Source: Chloroflexota bacterium (GTDB lineage Bacteria; Chloroflexota; UBA6077; FW602-bin22; JACPRP01). Taken from it: a stretch of DNA of 64,000 nt. The translations under genes and the position numbers were made by a program. Where the stretch lies: assembly GCA_023480885.1 (NCBI GenBank), contig JAMCWX010000010.1:1-64000 (forward strand), given 5' to 3'. The notes beneath the pieces are model-generated. The model worked only from the letters and a program-made list of their open reading frames with translations, was not told the DNA's origin and ran no database searches. Positions 43,448 through 52,952 of this stretch are shown here, piece after piece; within the stretch, counting starts at the first letter, position 1, and each line of letters begins with the position of its first letter.

Positions 43448-46237
43448 TTGCCATTTCATTACCTCTTAAATCGCCTGAGCACAAAGATTGCTATCCCTTT
43501 TTGCCTGCTGTTAGTGTGTATGTCCCTGATCGGCACTTTTGGCTTCGGTTTGTGGTTTTCGCGGAGCCTTGAGGATGGCGCGCGAGGAGAACTCGAGAGC
43601 GTGTCGTATCTGCTACGTCGCAATGTCCAGGACGAGGCCGATTATCTGCGCCTGGAAGCCACGCTCATCGCGGACAGCGATGCCCTTCGCCTCGCGTTGG
43701 CCAGGCGCGATGAGGATGCCCTGAACCAACAGCTAATGCCTATGAAAGCGGCCACGGGCCTCGATCTACTGAAGGTAGTAGACAAGGATGGTACGGCGCT
43801 AGTGGATCTGCGAGACCAGTCACTAAGCGGTAACATGCTAGGTGACGACACGGCAGTGAAGAGGGTAATCGCCGGTATGCAACTAGCCGATCTGGCGGCT
43901 GTGGAAGGACAGTCGAGGGCGCTGCTAGTGGGATTTGCGCCTGTCAAGTCTGCCGATGGTCTAATCGGCGGGGTGATTGTTGGCACTATTTTTGGGAACA
44001 ATCTGCTGGACAAGATTGGCGCTGGCACGCGCATGCACCTGGTGGCACTGAATCGAGGCCAGATCATTGGCACAACCTTGCCAGATGCGCGAATTGCATT
44101 TTGGGAGCGGCCGTCGCCGGAATCGCCGCCCGTACGCTTGACGATCAACGGCCAGGACTACATTGGACAGAGCGTTGCCCTCAGCCTGCAGCAGGCAAGG
44201 ACAGGACTATCGCTGGTGGTGCTCAGCTCGGTCACGCCGTTAGATGAAGCAAAACGAGTGTTATGGACGAGACTGGGTGGCTTTCTTCTGCTGGCGATTC
44301 TGATTACGGCAATTATTGGCGCTATCGTGGCGCGCGCAGTCGCTCGTCCTTTGGAAGCCTTGACCCAGGTAGCGGGGATGCTTGCCTCAGGCAATCTCAC
44401 AGCTCGGGCAACCGTCACCTCACGTGACGAGATTGGCGACCTCGGTCGAGCTTTCAACGCCATGGCTGCGCAGATCGAGGAGCGCGATAAGGGCTTGTCA
44501 TCTGCTCTGCAGCATATGGAGCAAGGCTACCTCGAATTAGAGGAGTCTCACAATCAGTTGCGGCGGCTGCAAGAATTCGGCACGACGCTCACTGCTAACC
44601 TGGACCTTGAGGACGTGCTCGCCCGTCTGGGCAAAGCTATCCTGGATATCTTCGACGGCAGTTGCGCGTGGATACTCACCATTAGTCCCAATCGAGAGAG
44701 ACTCGAAGGGAAATCCTTCATCACACGCCAAGGCACCAACTTCGTGCATCTACCTGAACTCTTCTCCACCGGTGAAATGTCGGCTGCAGTCCCGCTGAAG
44801 GCTGATTCCAATCTATTAGCTCAAGTGGCCTTAGGCGCGCAGCCCAGGTTTATTACCGACGTAGCTCGGCTCACCGAAGAGGAGGCTAGCGGAGTGTTCG
44901 GGCGAAAACCGCGTGGTCAGACAGTTTCGGGGGCTGTAGCAGTAATTCCGCTTTTTCTCGGCGGTGAACCGGCCGGCGTTGTTGCCCTGGCCAAGGATAG
45001 GGCTGAGGAGTTCAAGCCCCTCGAACGGGCGACGATGATGCTTTTCTGCAACCACGCCGCGTCGGCGATAAAGAACGCTCGGCTATACCATGAGGTGAAG
45101 CGGCTGGGAGAGGTCGACAGCCTGACCCAGCTATATAATCACGGAACGATAGAGCTGATTCTGAAGCGCATGCTGGACATGTCGCGGCGGTACGACCTAC
45201 AGCTTTCGCTCATGATGGTCGACCTGGACAACTTCAAGCTCTTGAACGACACATACGGCCATCCGAGCGGGGATGAGGTACTCAGGCAGATCGCCAGGGC
45301 ATTAGAAGGGTCTTGTCGCAGTTCAGACATCATTGGTCGTTACGGTGGTGATGAGTTTATGGTAATACTCCCAGAGACGACTACCGACGAAGCCGGGCGC
45401 GTGGCGCTAAGGTTTATCGAGCAACTGGCCGCTGAGCACGTCGTGACCGGGGAAAAGTACGACATCCCAATTAGCTGTAGCATTGGGGTGGCCAGCTACC
45501 CACTCGATAGTGAAGATCCCGAGGGCCTGATCCGTGCTGCCGACGCCGCAATGTACGACGCCAAGCGCACGAAGGATGGTTCGATCTGCCTTGCGCGTGC
45601 CAGAGCGGAAGACACCCCCAGCGTTGAATGCTCATCGTGGGGCATGCTCGATTACTTGATCACTGCAGTCGACAATAAAGACCGCTATACCCGGCGCCAC
45701 TCGGATATGGTGACCGAATACTCACTCGCGTTGGCGCGGGAGATGCGACTGCCGCCGGCTATTGAGGAACAGATGCGCATTGCTGGCCCCCTGCACGATG
45801 TAGGCAAAATCTGCATGCCCGATTCCATCTTGCGCAAACCCGGACCGCTCACCGATGAGGAGCGGCAGGTAGTGGAGCAGCACCCGCTTCTGGGAGCGTT
45901 GATGGTTCAGCAGATACCCCATCTTGAGGATGTCCTGGACGGGATTCGTCACCATCACGAGCGCTACGATGGTCGCGGGTATCCTAACCGCTTGGCCGCA
46001 AAAGGTATTCCGCTACTAGCACGCCTGTTGGCCGTAGCCGATGCCTACTCGGCCATGGTCACTGACCGGCCTTATCGCAAGGCGCTTACGACTGATCAGG
46101 CGATGGCTCAGCTACTTAAGGGGGCCGGTTCGCAATTTGATCCAGAGGTTGTTCAGGCGTTTGTGAATTGGCTGCAGCGCGAACAAGTTAATTCGGAGAA
46201 ACGGATGCAGGGCGCGTCTGCGTCCGTGTGCTCCTAA
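43448..46237 (+). CDS. Cache-like/HAMP/GAF/GGDEF/HD-GYP c-di-GMP turnover protein
   Basis: HAMP LASGNLTARATVTSRDEIGDLGRAFN; RSSDIIGRYGGDEF (I-site RxxD plus GGDEF); HDVGKICMPDSIL...HHERYDGRGYP. Confidence 0.93.
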   Translation: MPFHYLLNRLSTKIAIPFCLLLVCMSLIGTFGFGLWFSRSLEDGARGELESVSYLLRRNVQDEADYLRLEATLIADSDALRLALARRDEDALNQQLMPMKAATGLDLLKVVDKDGTALVDLRDQSLSGNMLGDDTAVKRVIAGMQLADLAAVEGQSRALLVGFAPVKSADGLIGGVIVGTIFGNNLLDKIGAGTRMHLVALNRGQIIGTTLPDARIAFWERPSPESPPVRLTINGQDYIGQSVALSLQQARTGLSLVVLSSVTPLDEAKRVLWTRLGGFLLLAILITAIIGAIVARAVARPLEALTQVAGMLASGNLTARATVTSRDEIGDLGRAFNAMAAQIEERDKGLSSALQHMEQGYLELEESHNQLRRLQEFGTTLTANLDLEDVLARLGKAILDIFDGSCAWILTISPNRERLEGKSFITRQGTNFVHLPELFSTGEMSAAVPLKADSNLLAQVALGAQPRFITDVARLTEEEASGVFGRKPRGQTVSGAVAVIPLFLGGEPAGVVALAKDRAEEFKPLERATMMLFCNHAASAIKNARLYHEVKRLGEVDSLTQLYNHGTIELILKRMLDMSRRYDLQLSLMMVDLDNFKLLNDTYGHPSGDEVLRQIARALEGSCRSSDIIGRYGGDEFMVILPETTTDEAGRVALRFIEQLAAEHVVTGEKYDIPISCSIGVASYPLDSEDPEGLIRAADAAMYDAKRTKDGSICLARARAEDTPSVECSSWGMLDYLITAVDNKDRYTRRHSDMVTEYSLALAREMRLPPAIEEQMRIAGPLHDVGKICMPDSILRKPGPLTDEERQVVEQHPLLGALMVQQIPHLEDVLDGIRHHHERYDGRGYPNRLAAKGIPLLARLLAVADAYSAMVTDRPYRKALTTDQAMAQLLKGAGSQFDPEVVQAFVNWLQREQVNSEKRMQGASASVCS

Positions 46238-46428
46238 ACGGATCGCGTTTGAGTTTGGACGGAGTTCTCTGACGCGCTTTGGTGGGGGGCATTCACCCGT
46301 GGGTGAAGGTCCTCTGCACGGGAATCGAGAACTTCATCGTGCAGTAACCGCGTATCAAGGCGCGTGAGTTGAAACGACATATGACCTTAATTCTGCAAGA
46401 GTTGGAGAGACTAGGATAGGAGAAAGGA

Positions 46429-47613
46429 ATGCGGGGGAAAGAAATGAGCAGGGGATACAGGATTGCCGTGACCCTGTTGGCTCTCTCGTTCTTCGCCGCA
46501 GCCTCGGGATGTGGCCGGGTGGTGGCTCCGACATCACAGAATGGGGCAGCTACTCCTGCGGCCAGGGTTGCGGGACCGGCATCGTCGACCGCGGCTAGTG
46601 GCGGCTCAATCCGAGGACCGTTTGAGGGTGAGGCCAAGAAGCTAAATGGAGCGGGGGCAACCTTCCCGCAACCACTGTATGCTCGGTGGTTCGAGGAGTA
46701 CGCCAGACTCACCGGCGTGGAAATCAACTACCAAGGCATCGGAAGTGGTGGGGGAATAACGTCGATTTCCGAAATGTCGGTGGATCTTGGTGCCTCCGAT
46801 GCTAGCATGACCGATGAACAGCTTACGGCAGCCAAGGGTGGGGAGATTTATCATGTCCCAATGGCCCTGGGAGCTGTCGTAGCTACCTATAACATCCCCG
46901 AAGTCAGCACACCACTTAAGTTCAGCCCCGAGACTCTGCCAGGTATCTTTCTAGGGGAGATTAGGACATGGAACGATCCAAAACTGACAGCCGAAAACCC
47001 TGGCGTGAGGCTGCCGGATAGGGATATCGTGGTGGTCCATCGTTCGGATGGTAGCGGCACGACCAACATCTTTACCGATTACCTCAGCAGTGTCAGTGAG
47101 AAATGGCAAAAGGAGGTTGGCCACAGCACTTCCGTGAGTTGGCCAGTCGGCCTGGGTGGACAAGGCAATCCTGGCGTTGCTGTCCAGGTCAAGCTGGTAC
47201 CCTATTCTATCGGCTACGTCGAGCTTATCTACGCTTTGCAGAACAAGCTTGGGTACGGCTTGGTCAAGAACAAGTCGGGCAATTACATCGAGCCATCGCT
47301 GGAGAGCGTGACTGAGGCGGCGGCTGGGATTTCCAGCGCTATCGCCCCGGACTTACGTGCATCCATAGTTAACGGCCCGGGGGATAAAGCCTATCCTATA
47401 TCCGGTTTCACCTGGATGTTGGTATACAGGAACATGAACGACAAGGCCAAGGCCGTCGCCGTGACACGACTGCTCTGGTGGGCCATTCACGACGGCCAGA
47501 AGCTCAACGCCAGCCTAGGTTACGCGCCTCTACCCGAAGGTATCGTGAAGAAGGCTGAAGAGAAGGTTAAGTCCATCACAGTGCAGGGCAAGCCTGCCTT
47601 ACCCGGACAGTAG
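46429..47613 (+). CDS. pstS: Phosphate ABC transporter substrate-binding lipoprotein (copy 2)
   Basis: Lipobox ASGCG; KLNGAGATFPQPLYARWFEEYARLTGVEINYQGIGSGGGITSI...VVHRSDGSGTTNIFTDYLSS. Confidence 0.93.
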   Translation: MRGKEMSRGYRIAVTLLALSFFAAASGCGRVVAPTSQNGAATPAARVAGPASSTAASGGSIRGPFEGEAKKLNGAGATFPQPLYARWFEEYARLTGVEINYQGIGSGGGITSISEMSVDLGASDASMTDEQLTAAKGGEIYHVPMALGAVVATYNIPEVSTPLKFSPETLPGIFLGEIRTWNDPKLTAENPGVRLPDRDIVVVHRSDGSGTTNIFTDYLSSVSEKWQKEVGHSTSVSWPVGLGGQGNPGVAVQVKLVPYSIGYVELIYALQNKLGYGLVKNKSGNYIEPSLESVTEAAAGISSAIAPDLRASIVNGPGDKAYPISGFTWMLVYRNMNDKAKAVAVTRLLWWAIHDGQKLNASLGYAPLPEGIVKKAEEKVKSITVQGKPALPGQ

Positions 47614-47634
47614 AGTGATCTACGATCGGTGGAT

Positions 47635-47709
47635 TTAACACAACATTTACCGAACCTTCATCAAACTTCACCGACGGATGACGTGCCCTTAACAAACTGC
47701 TGCTAAGAT
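47635..47709 (+). promoter_or_regulatory. Pho-box array plus -10 upstream of phnH
   Basis: Units at 47635, 46, 57, 67, 78, 89 (TTAAC/TTTAC/TTCAT/TTCAC/ATGAC/TTAAC); N10; TAAGAT. Confidence 0.8.
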
Positions 47710-47769
47710 AGGCAAGGAATGTGGCGATGACAGCCGCACGTTTCCAGACGTATTAACGACGGTAACACT

Positions 47770-48471
47770 ATGAATGGAGGTCATTCGAACATGACGATGC
47801 TCCACAATTCAGGAGTTGACGAGGCCCGTGATGCGCAAGAGGCATTCCGCCTCCTGCTCGACGCCATCACCTGGCCTGGTAAGGTGAACGTCCTGCCTCC
47901 AGCAGCGACAGAGACGCCAGCATCCTGGCCCGTCGCTCTCGTTCAGGTTGCGTCTATGCTTCTGAAAGGGCAACGGACCTTCGCTGTGCTGGGAGAGAAC
48001 TTGGAGGGGCTCTCGCGTTACTTAGCTGTCAATACAGGATGTCGACCTGCACCTGTACACCACGCTGATTACGTAATTGCAGGCCATCCGCTCGATTGGC
48101 TTGATGTCTGGGCTGTTTCTGCAAGTACAGCACCCGCTTCGCGCAAAGGGGCAATGATGCTACTGGCGGGCCGCTTCGTGGCTGCACTTGATGTTACTGA
48201 ACAGCCATTAGCTGCGGGGTGTAAGCCTGCATGTGTCGCTTTAGAAAACAGCAAATCCTCCGCAGTTACTCAGCTTGACGGCCGAGGTATCCAGAGACAG
48301 CGAGGTATCATGATCGACGACGATGTCGCACGTTTGCTGCGGCAATTGGCAGCAAGAGAGGCCGAACGTCCGGCAGGCATCGACGTGATTCTTGCCGATG
48401 GGGCAGGGCGCATTGCCGCCCTGCCCAACAAGACCTGGCGGCAGCGAGGAGAGATGATATGGGCCAAATAG
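47770..48471 (+). CDS. phnH: PhnH-like C-P lyase accessory protein (orphan in this window)
   Basis: AFRLLLDAITWPGKVNVLPP (FR.LLdA...PG.v), C-terminal GIDVILADGAGRIAALPNKT typical of PhnH. Confidence 0.7.
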   Translation: MNGGHSNMTMLHNSGVDEARDAQEAFRLLLDAITWPGKVNVLPPAATETPASWPVALVQVASMLLKGQRTFAVLGENLEGLSRYLAVNTGCRPAPVHHADYVIAGHPLDWLDVWAVSASTAPASRKGAMMLLAGRFVAALDVTEQPLAAGCKPACVALENSKSSAVTQLDGRGIQRQRGIMIDDDVARLLRQLAAREAERPAGIDVILADGAGRIAALPNKTWRQRGEMIWAK

Positions 48472-48514
48472 CGAATCTACTACTCGTTTCTCGTATCAAA
48501 AGGGGTGATGTGAA

Positions 48515-49240
48515 ATGCAGATAGCCGTATTCAGTGATGTACATAGCAACCTTCCTGCCTTACAAGCCGTGCTGCACGACATCAAGGCTCAAAGAGCGGA
48601 TCGAGTCTACTGCCTTGGGGATCTTGTGGGCTACGCTCCGTTCCCGAATGAAGTGATCGACCTCATCCGCCGAAGCGGCATCCCCACGGTAATGGGCAAC
48701 TACGATGATGGGATCGGCTTTGAACGTGACGACTGTGGATGCGCTTACTGTGAGCTAGAAGATAGCCGGCTGGGCGCTCTGTCCTTAAAATGGACCGAGG
48801 CCCACGTCACTGCCGAGAACAAGGCATTCCTACAAGGCCTTCCAAATGAGCTCCGGTTTGAAGCCAACGGGAAACGCTTCCTGTTGGTGCACGGTAGTCC
48901 TCGCAGGAATAATGAATACCTCTTTGAAGATCACCCTCTATCCAGCTTTATACAGCTTGGACAGTCCGCGCAGTCTGACGTGGTGTTATTCGGCCATACG
49001 CATCGTCCATACAAAAAAACTGTGGAAAGAGTCCTCTTCGTGAATGTGGGATCAGCGGGCAAATCTAAGGACGGTGATCCAAGGGCATGCTATGCCCTCT
49101 TGCGAGTGGGCGACAAGGACATGGATGTAGTCTTCCGCCGGATTCCTTATGACGTGGCTGCAGTTGCTTCGGCAATTCGCGAGAGCGACCTTCCCGATCA
49201 TTTCGCTGAGCAGTTAGAGCGGGGCGGAAGGCCCGCTTGA
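48515..49240 (+). CDS. Metallophosphoesterase (calcineurin-like)
   Basis: MQIAVFSDVHSNLPALQAVL...YCLGDLVGYAPFPNEVIDLI...VMGNYDDGI...LVHGSPRR...LFGHTHRPY. Confidence 0.92.
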   Translation: MQIAVFSDVHSNLPALQAVLHDIKAQRADRVYCLGDLVGYAPFPNEVIDLIRRSGIPTVMGNYDDGIGFERDDCGCAYCELEDSRLGALSLKWTEAHVTAENKAFLQGLPNELRFEANGKRFLLVHGSPRRNNEYLFEDHPLSSFIQLGQSAQSDVVLFGHTHRPYKKTVERVLFVNVGSAGKSKDGDPRACYALLRVGDKDMDVVFRRIPYDVAAVASAIRESDLPDHFAEQLERGGRPA

Positions 49241-49291
49241 GCATCAAAGAGATGTAAGTTTTTACCAAATCTCTTTCTTCTGCCCCTCGGG

Positions 49292-49957
49292 CTAGTAGGT
49301 TGAGACGTTCATCTCCTCCATCCTGCCAGTCACTGTAAATACGACTCGCTCGCAAATGTTCGTGACCCTGTCGCCTATTCGCTCGAGGTTATGCGCAGCC
49401 CACAGCAGATGTGTCGCACGAGTGATGGTGTGCGGGTCCTGAATCATAAACGTCAATAGCTCACGGTATACCTGATCGTAGAGCCCATCGATCTCGTCAT
49501 CCTCGCAAGCGATTTGCTTTGCCGCCTCAGCGTCCCTGTCGACCAACGCATCCAATGCTCGGCGCAGCATCTCTCTGGCTTTCAGCGCCATCCTTGGGAT
49601 ATCGATTAACGGCTTCAAAGGAGGCTCATCACCCAACATCAAGGTTATCTTGGCGTTGCCCTCGGCGTGGTCGGCCATGCGCTCCAGGTCGGTGATGATG
49701 CTCAGCACAGCCGCGATGAAACGCAGGTCACGCGCCATGGGCTGCTGCGTAGCGATCAGCAAGAGCGCCTGTTCCTCGATGTCGAAGCGCTTATGATTGA
49801 TTGCTACGTCGTCGGCAATTATGCTTCGAGCCTCCTCCATATCCCGTTTCTTCAGCGCCTCGATGGAGCGGTCGATGGCCTTGTCGACCATGCTTCCCAG
49901 GACAAGCACCTCGTCCTGCAGATCGCCGAGTTTCTTGTCAAAACCTTCCCTGGTCAT
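49292..49957 (-). CDS. phoU: Phosphate transport system regulator PhoU
   Basis: LGSMVDKAIDRSIEALKKRD...PMARDLRFIAAVLSIITDLERMADHAEGNAKI...LLWAAHNLERIGDRVTNICERVVF. Confidence 0.95.
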   Translation of the reverse strand: MTREGFDKKLGDLQDEVLVLGSMVDKAIDRSIEALKKRDMEEARSIIADDVAINHKRFDIEEQALLLIATQQPMARDLRFIAAVLSIITDLERMADHAEGNAKITLMLGDEPPLKPLIDIPRMALKAREMLRRALDALVDRDAEAAKQIACEDDEIDGLYDQVYRELLTFMIQDPHTITRATHLLWAAHNLERIGDRVTNICERVVFTVTGRMEEMNVSTY

Positions 49958-49990
49958 CTTCTTCCTCCCTTGAATTGCCTCAGGTCACTT

Positions 49991-50063
49991 ATAACACTTT
50001 TGCGTTATCGTTCCTTGAACAAATCGTTAGCCCCAGGTTAATGCCTGTAAATTCTCTGTTAAC
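49991..50063 (-). promoter_or_regulatory. Pho-box array plus -10 upstream of phoU
   Basis: Minus strand TTAAC-TTTAC-TTAAC-CTAAC-TTCAA-ATAAC, spacing 11/10/11/11/11; N10; TATAAG. Confidence 0.8.
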
Positions 50064-50092
50064 ACGCCTCGCGTTTTGCCAGGCCAACGAAA

Positions 50093-50167
50093 TTTACAGA
50101 CAATTTACGTGAAGTTTACACAGCTTAACACTGGCCTAACTGCGCGTTAATCGACATCTAGTATACT
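50093..50167 (+). promoter_or_regulatory. Pho-box array plus -10 upstream of pstCAB
   Basis: Units at 50093, 104, 115, 125, 136, 147 (TTTAC/TTTAC/TTTAC/TTAAC/CTAAC/TTAAT); N10; TATACT. Confidence 0.85.
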
Positions 50168-50223
50168 CCGCATGATAGAAAAAGGTAAAGGTCGGAGATT
50201 CGGTGCGATAAGGGGTAATATGA

Positions 50224-51219
50224 GTGAGCGTGAGTAAAGCCGCTCGTGCGGAACTTGGGCGCGGCGCCGCAATTTGGAAACTCTTTGCAGATCGGCCGGT
50301 GAACGCCGGCGACGCCGCGTTCCGCCTGATCGCTTTCATCTTCGGCTTCGCTATCGTAGGGCTCTTGCTCTTTATGCTTTACGAGTTGACCACAGGAGCC
50401 TGGGTTTCCATCACTACCTTCGGCGCAAGCTTCCTCGTCGAATCCACCTGGGATCCGGTCGCCAAGGAGTTTGGGGCGCTGCCGCTAATCTATGGGACGG
50501 TCGCATCTTCGCTTCTGGCCCTGATATTTGCCGTGCCAGTGAGCCTCGGAGCAGCGATATATCTCTCTGAGTATGCTCCAAGCTGGCTGCGCACCCCGGT
50601 CTCGTTTCTTGTCGAGCTTCTGGCAGCCATTCCCAGCATCGTCTACGGCCTGTGGGGTGTATTCGTATTGGTCCCCTATGTGCGCAGCTCCATCGAAGCC
50701 TGGCTGCAAGAGCATCTGGGCTTCCTCCCACTTTTCCAAGGGCCGCCTTACGGTTTGGGTCTGCTTGCAGCCGGCCTGATCCTGGCCATAATGATCTTGC
50801 CGATCATCACCGCTGTCTCCCGCGACGTGATGCGAGCAGTGCCCGATAGCCAGCGAGAGGCGATGCTCGCGTTAGGGGCGACGAAATGGGAGGTCATAAG
50901 CCGTGCAGTTATCCCTTACGCCCGCTCTGGCATCGTCGGAGCGGTCATCCTTGGGCTTGGAAGGGCGTTGGGAGAGACGATGGCAGTGACGATGGTCATC
51001 GGCAATCGGTCCGAGATAACTGGTTCGTTGTTCGGCCTGGCCCAGACTATGGCGAGCGCGATCGCTAACGAGTTTAGCGAGGCAACGTACGACCTGTACA
51101 CGTCAGCGCTTATCGAGCTGGCCTTAATATTGCTAGGGGTCACGATCCTACTCAATGCTGCTGCCAGACTGCTCGTTTGGCGAGTTGGCGGTAACCCTGG
51201 GGAGGGAAGACGGGAATGA
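50224..51219 (+). CDS. pstC: Phosphate ABC transporter permease PstC
   Basis: TTGAWVSITTFGASFLVESTWDPVAKEFGALPLIYGTVASSLLALIFAVPVSLGAAIYLSEYAP...LGRALGETMAVTMVIGN. Confidence 0.95.
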   Translation: MSVSKAARAELGRGAAIWKLFADRPVNAGDAAFRLIAFIFGFAIVGLLLFMLYELTTGAWVSITTFGASFLVESTWDPVAKEFGALPLIYGTVASSLLALIFAVPVSLGAAIYLSEYAPSWLRTPVSFLVELLAAIPSIVYGLWGVFVLVPYVRSSIEAWLQEHLGFLPLFQGPPYGLGLLAAGLILAIMILPIITAVSRDVMRAVPDSQREAMLALGATKWEVISRAVIPYARSGIVGAVILGLGRALGETMAVTMVIGNRSEITGSLFGLAQTMASAIANEFSEATYDLYTSALIELALILLGVTILLNAAARLLVWRVGGNPGEGRRE

Positions 51220-52082
51220 GGGAACAGAATTCACGATTGAGAGGCTGGAATTACTGGCGCCGAAAGGCCACCGATACGGTCATGACTGGCATGGTAATCC
51301 TATCCACATTGCTGGCAATAGGTCTGTTGTTCGCCATCCTCGGATACGTGCTGCTTCAGGGCATCACGGCAGTAAACCTGGATTTCTTAACGCAGCTCCC
51401 TAAGCCAGTGGGTGAGCCTGGCGGTGGAATGGTTAATGCTATCGTCGGCACGCTAATCCTCGTCGCAATCGCCTGCGCCATCGCCTTACCTACTGGCATC
51501 CTGGCTGGAGTGTACCTGGCGGAGTTTGGACGAAACAGAAAAGGAACCGCGATCCGCTTCGTCACCGATGTTCTCACTGGAATTCCGTCAATTGCGATTG
51601 GCATTTTCGCCTATGCATTGATCGTGCTGCCGATGCGGAGCTTTTCGGCCATCGCCGGCGGGGTTGCGCTGGGGATCATAATGATGCCGATCGTGACACG
51701 GACCACTGAAGAGATGTTGATGATGGTGCCCAATTCTTTACGCGAGGCATCCCTAGCGCTGGGGATTCCCGAGTGGCGGATGATTCTACGCGTGGTAGTG
51801 CCAACGGCGGGCGCTGGAATTACCACAGGGGCAATGCTGGCGATTGCCAGGGCAGCGGGAGAGACCGCCCCATTGCTTTTCACGGCGCTGGGGAACCGCT
51901 ACTGGCAAACAGACCTGTGGCATCCTATCGCCGCGTTGCCGCTGCAGGTCTTTGCCTACGCAATTGCGCCCTACGACGACTGGCACGCTCAAGCTTGGGC
52001 AGGTGCCCTTGTCCTTCTTGCGCTCGTGCTACTACTGAGCGTTGCCGCTCGGGTTGCCTCTCGCAATCGTTATGCAAGGTAG
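51216..52082 (+). CDS. pstA: Phosphate ABC transporter permease PstA
   Basis: [23 protein letters not shown]...[21 protein letters not shown]...[24 protein letters not shown] overlap with pstC. Confidence 0.95.
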   Translation: MREQNSRLRGWNYWRRKATDTVMTGMVILSTLLAIGLLFAILGYVLLQGITAVNLDFLTQLPKPVGEPGGGMVNAIVGTLILVAIACAIALPTGILAGVYLAEFGRNRKGTAIRFVTDVLTGIPSIAIGIFAYALIVLPMRSFSAIAGGVALGIIMMPIVTRTTEEMLMMVPNSLREASLALGIPEWRMILRVVVPTAGAGITTGAMLAIARAAGETAPLLFTALGNRYWQTDLWHPIAALPLQVFAYAIAPYDDWHAQAWAGALVLLALVLLLSVAARVASRNRYAR

Positions 52083-52087
52083 GAAGA

Positions 52088-52945
52088 ATGCTGATGAATA
52101 TACAGGTGAGTACCTTGGAGAAGTCTGAAAGTACACGGTCTAGCGCGATGATAACGGGTACTGATGCGCTCCACGATGACCAAGGCCTGCTCGTGGATAG
52201 CCTCAACGCCTGGTACGGCCACACCCAGGCATTGCGGAACATCACTTTGCGCGTCAAGCCCAGACAGGTGGTCGCAATCATCGGCCCTTCGGGCTGTGGC
52301 AAATCGACCTTCATCCGCTGCGTCAATCGTATTCACGAAGTGGTGCCCGGAGCGCACGTCTCGGGTCGGGTGCTGCTGAACGGACAGGACATTTATGCTT
52401 CTGGCGTTGACCCTGTGCTGATACGCCGTCGCGTGGGAATGGTCTTCCAGAAGCCGAATCCCTTCCCAACGATGTCCATCTTCGATAACGTCATAGCGGG
52501 CATCCGTTTGGGCGGTGGAGGCAAGCGCAGCTTGGAGGAAATCGTCGAGCGTAGCCTGCGCCGTGCAGCCCTATGGGACGAGGTGAAGGACAAGCTCAAG
52601 CAATCAGGCATGGCTCTCTCAGGTGGCCAACAGCAACGATTGTGTATCGCCAGGGCTTTGGCCGTAGAGCCAGAGGTGATCCTGATGGATGAGCCAGCGA
52701 GCGCGCTGGATCCGATCTCGACGCTGAAGATCGAGGATCTGATGCGAGAGTTGAGGAAAGACTATACGATAGTCATCGTGACGCATAACATGCAGCAAGC
52801 TGCCCGTGTTTCCGATTACACCGCGTTTTTCCTCTGTGATGAAGACCGAGTTGGTGAGGTGATTGAGTACGGGGAAACAAGGCGCATCTTCACTAACCCA
52901 AGTGATAAGCGCACGGAGGACTACGTCACAGGCAGATTTGGATAG
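52088..52945 (+). CDS. pstB: Phosphate ABC transporter ATP-binding protein PstB
   Basis: [77 protein letters not shown]. Confidence 0.96.
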   Translation: MLMNIQVSTLEKSESTRSSAMITGTDALHDDQGLLVDSLNAWYGHTQALRNITLRVKPRQVVAIIGPSGCGKSTFIRCVNRIHEVVPGAHVSGRVLLNGQDIYASGVDPVLIRRRVGMVFQKPNPFPTMSIFDNVIAGIRLGGGGKRSLEEIVERSLRRAALWDEVKDKLKQSGMALSGGQQQRLCIARALAVEPEVILMDEPASALDPISTLKIEDLMRELRKDYTIVIVTHNMQQAARVSDYTAFFLCDEDRVGEVIEYGETRRIFTNPSDKRTEDYVTGRFG

Positions 52946-52952
52946 GCAACAC

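Noticed and set aside
46280-46310. TTCACCC-gt-GGGTGAA upstream of pstS copy 2 as a Pho box
   Set aside because: It is an inverted rather than direct repeat and lacks the 11-bp periodic array and the N10 -10 box found at the other phosphate promoters.
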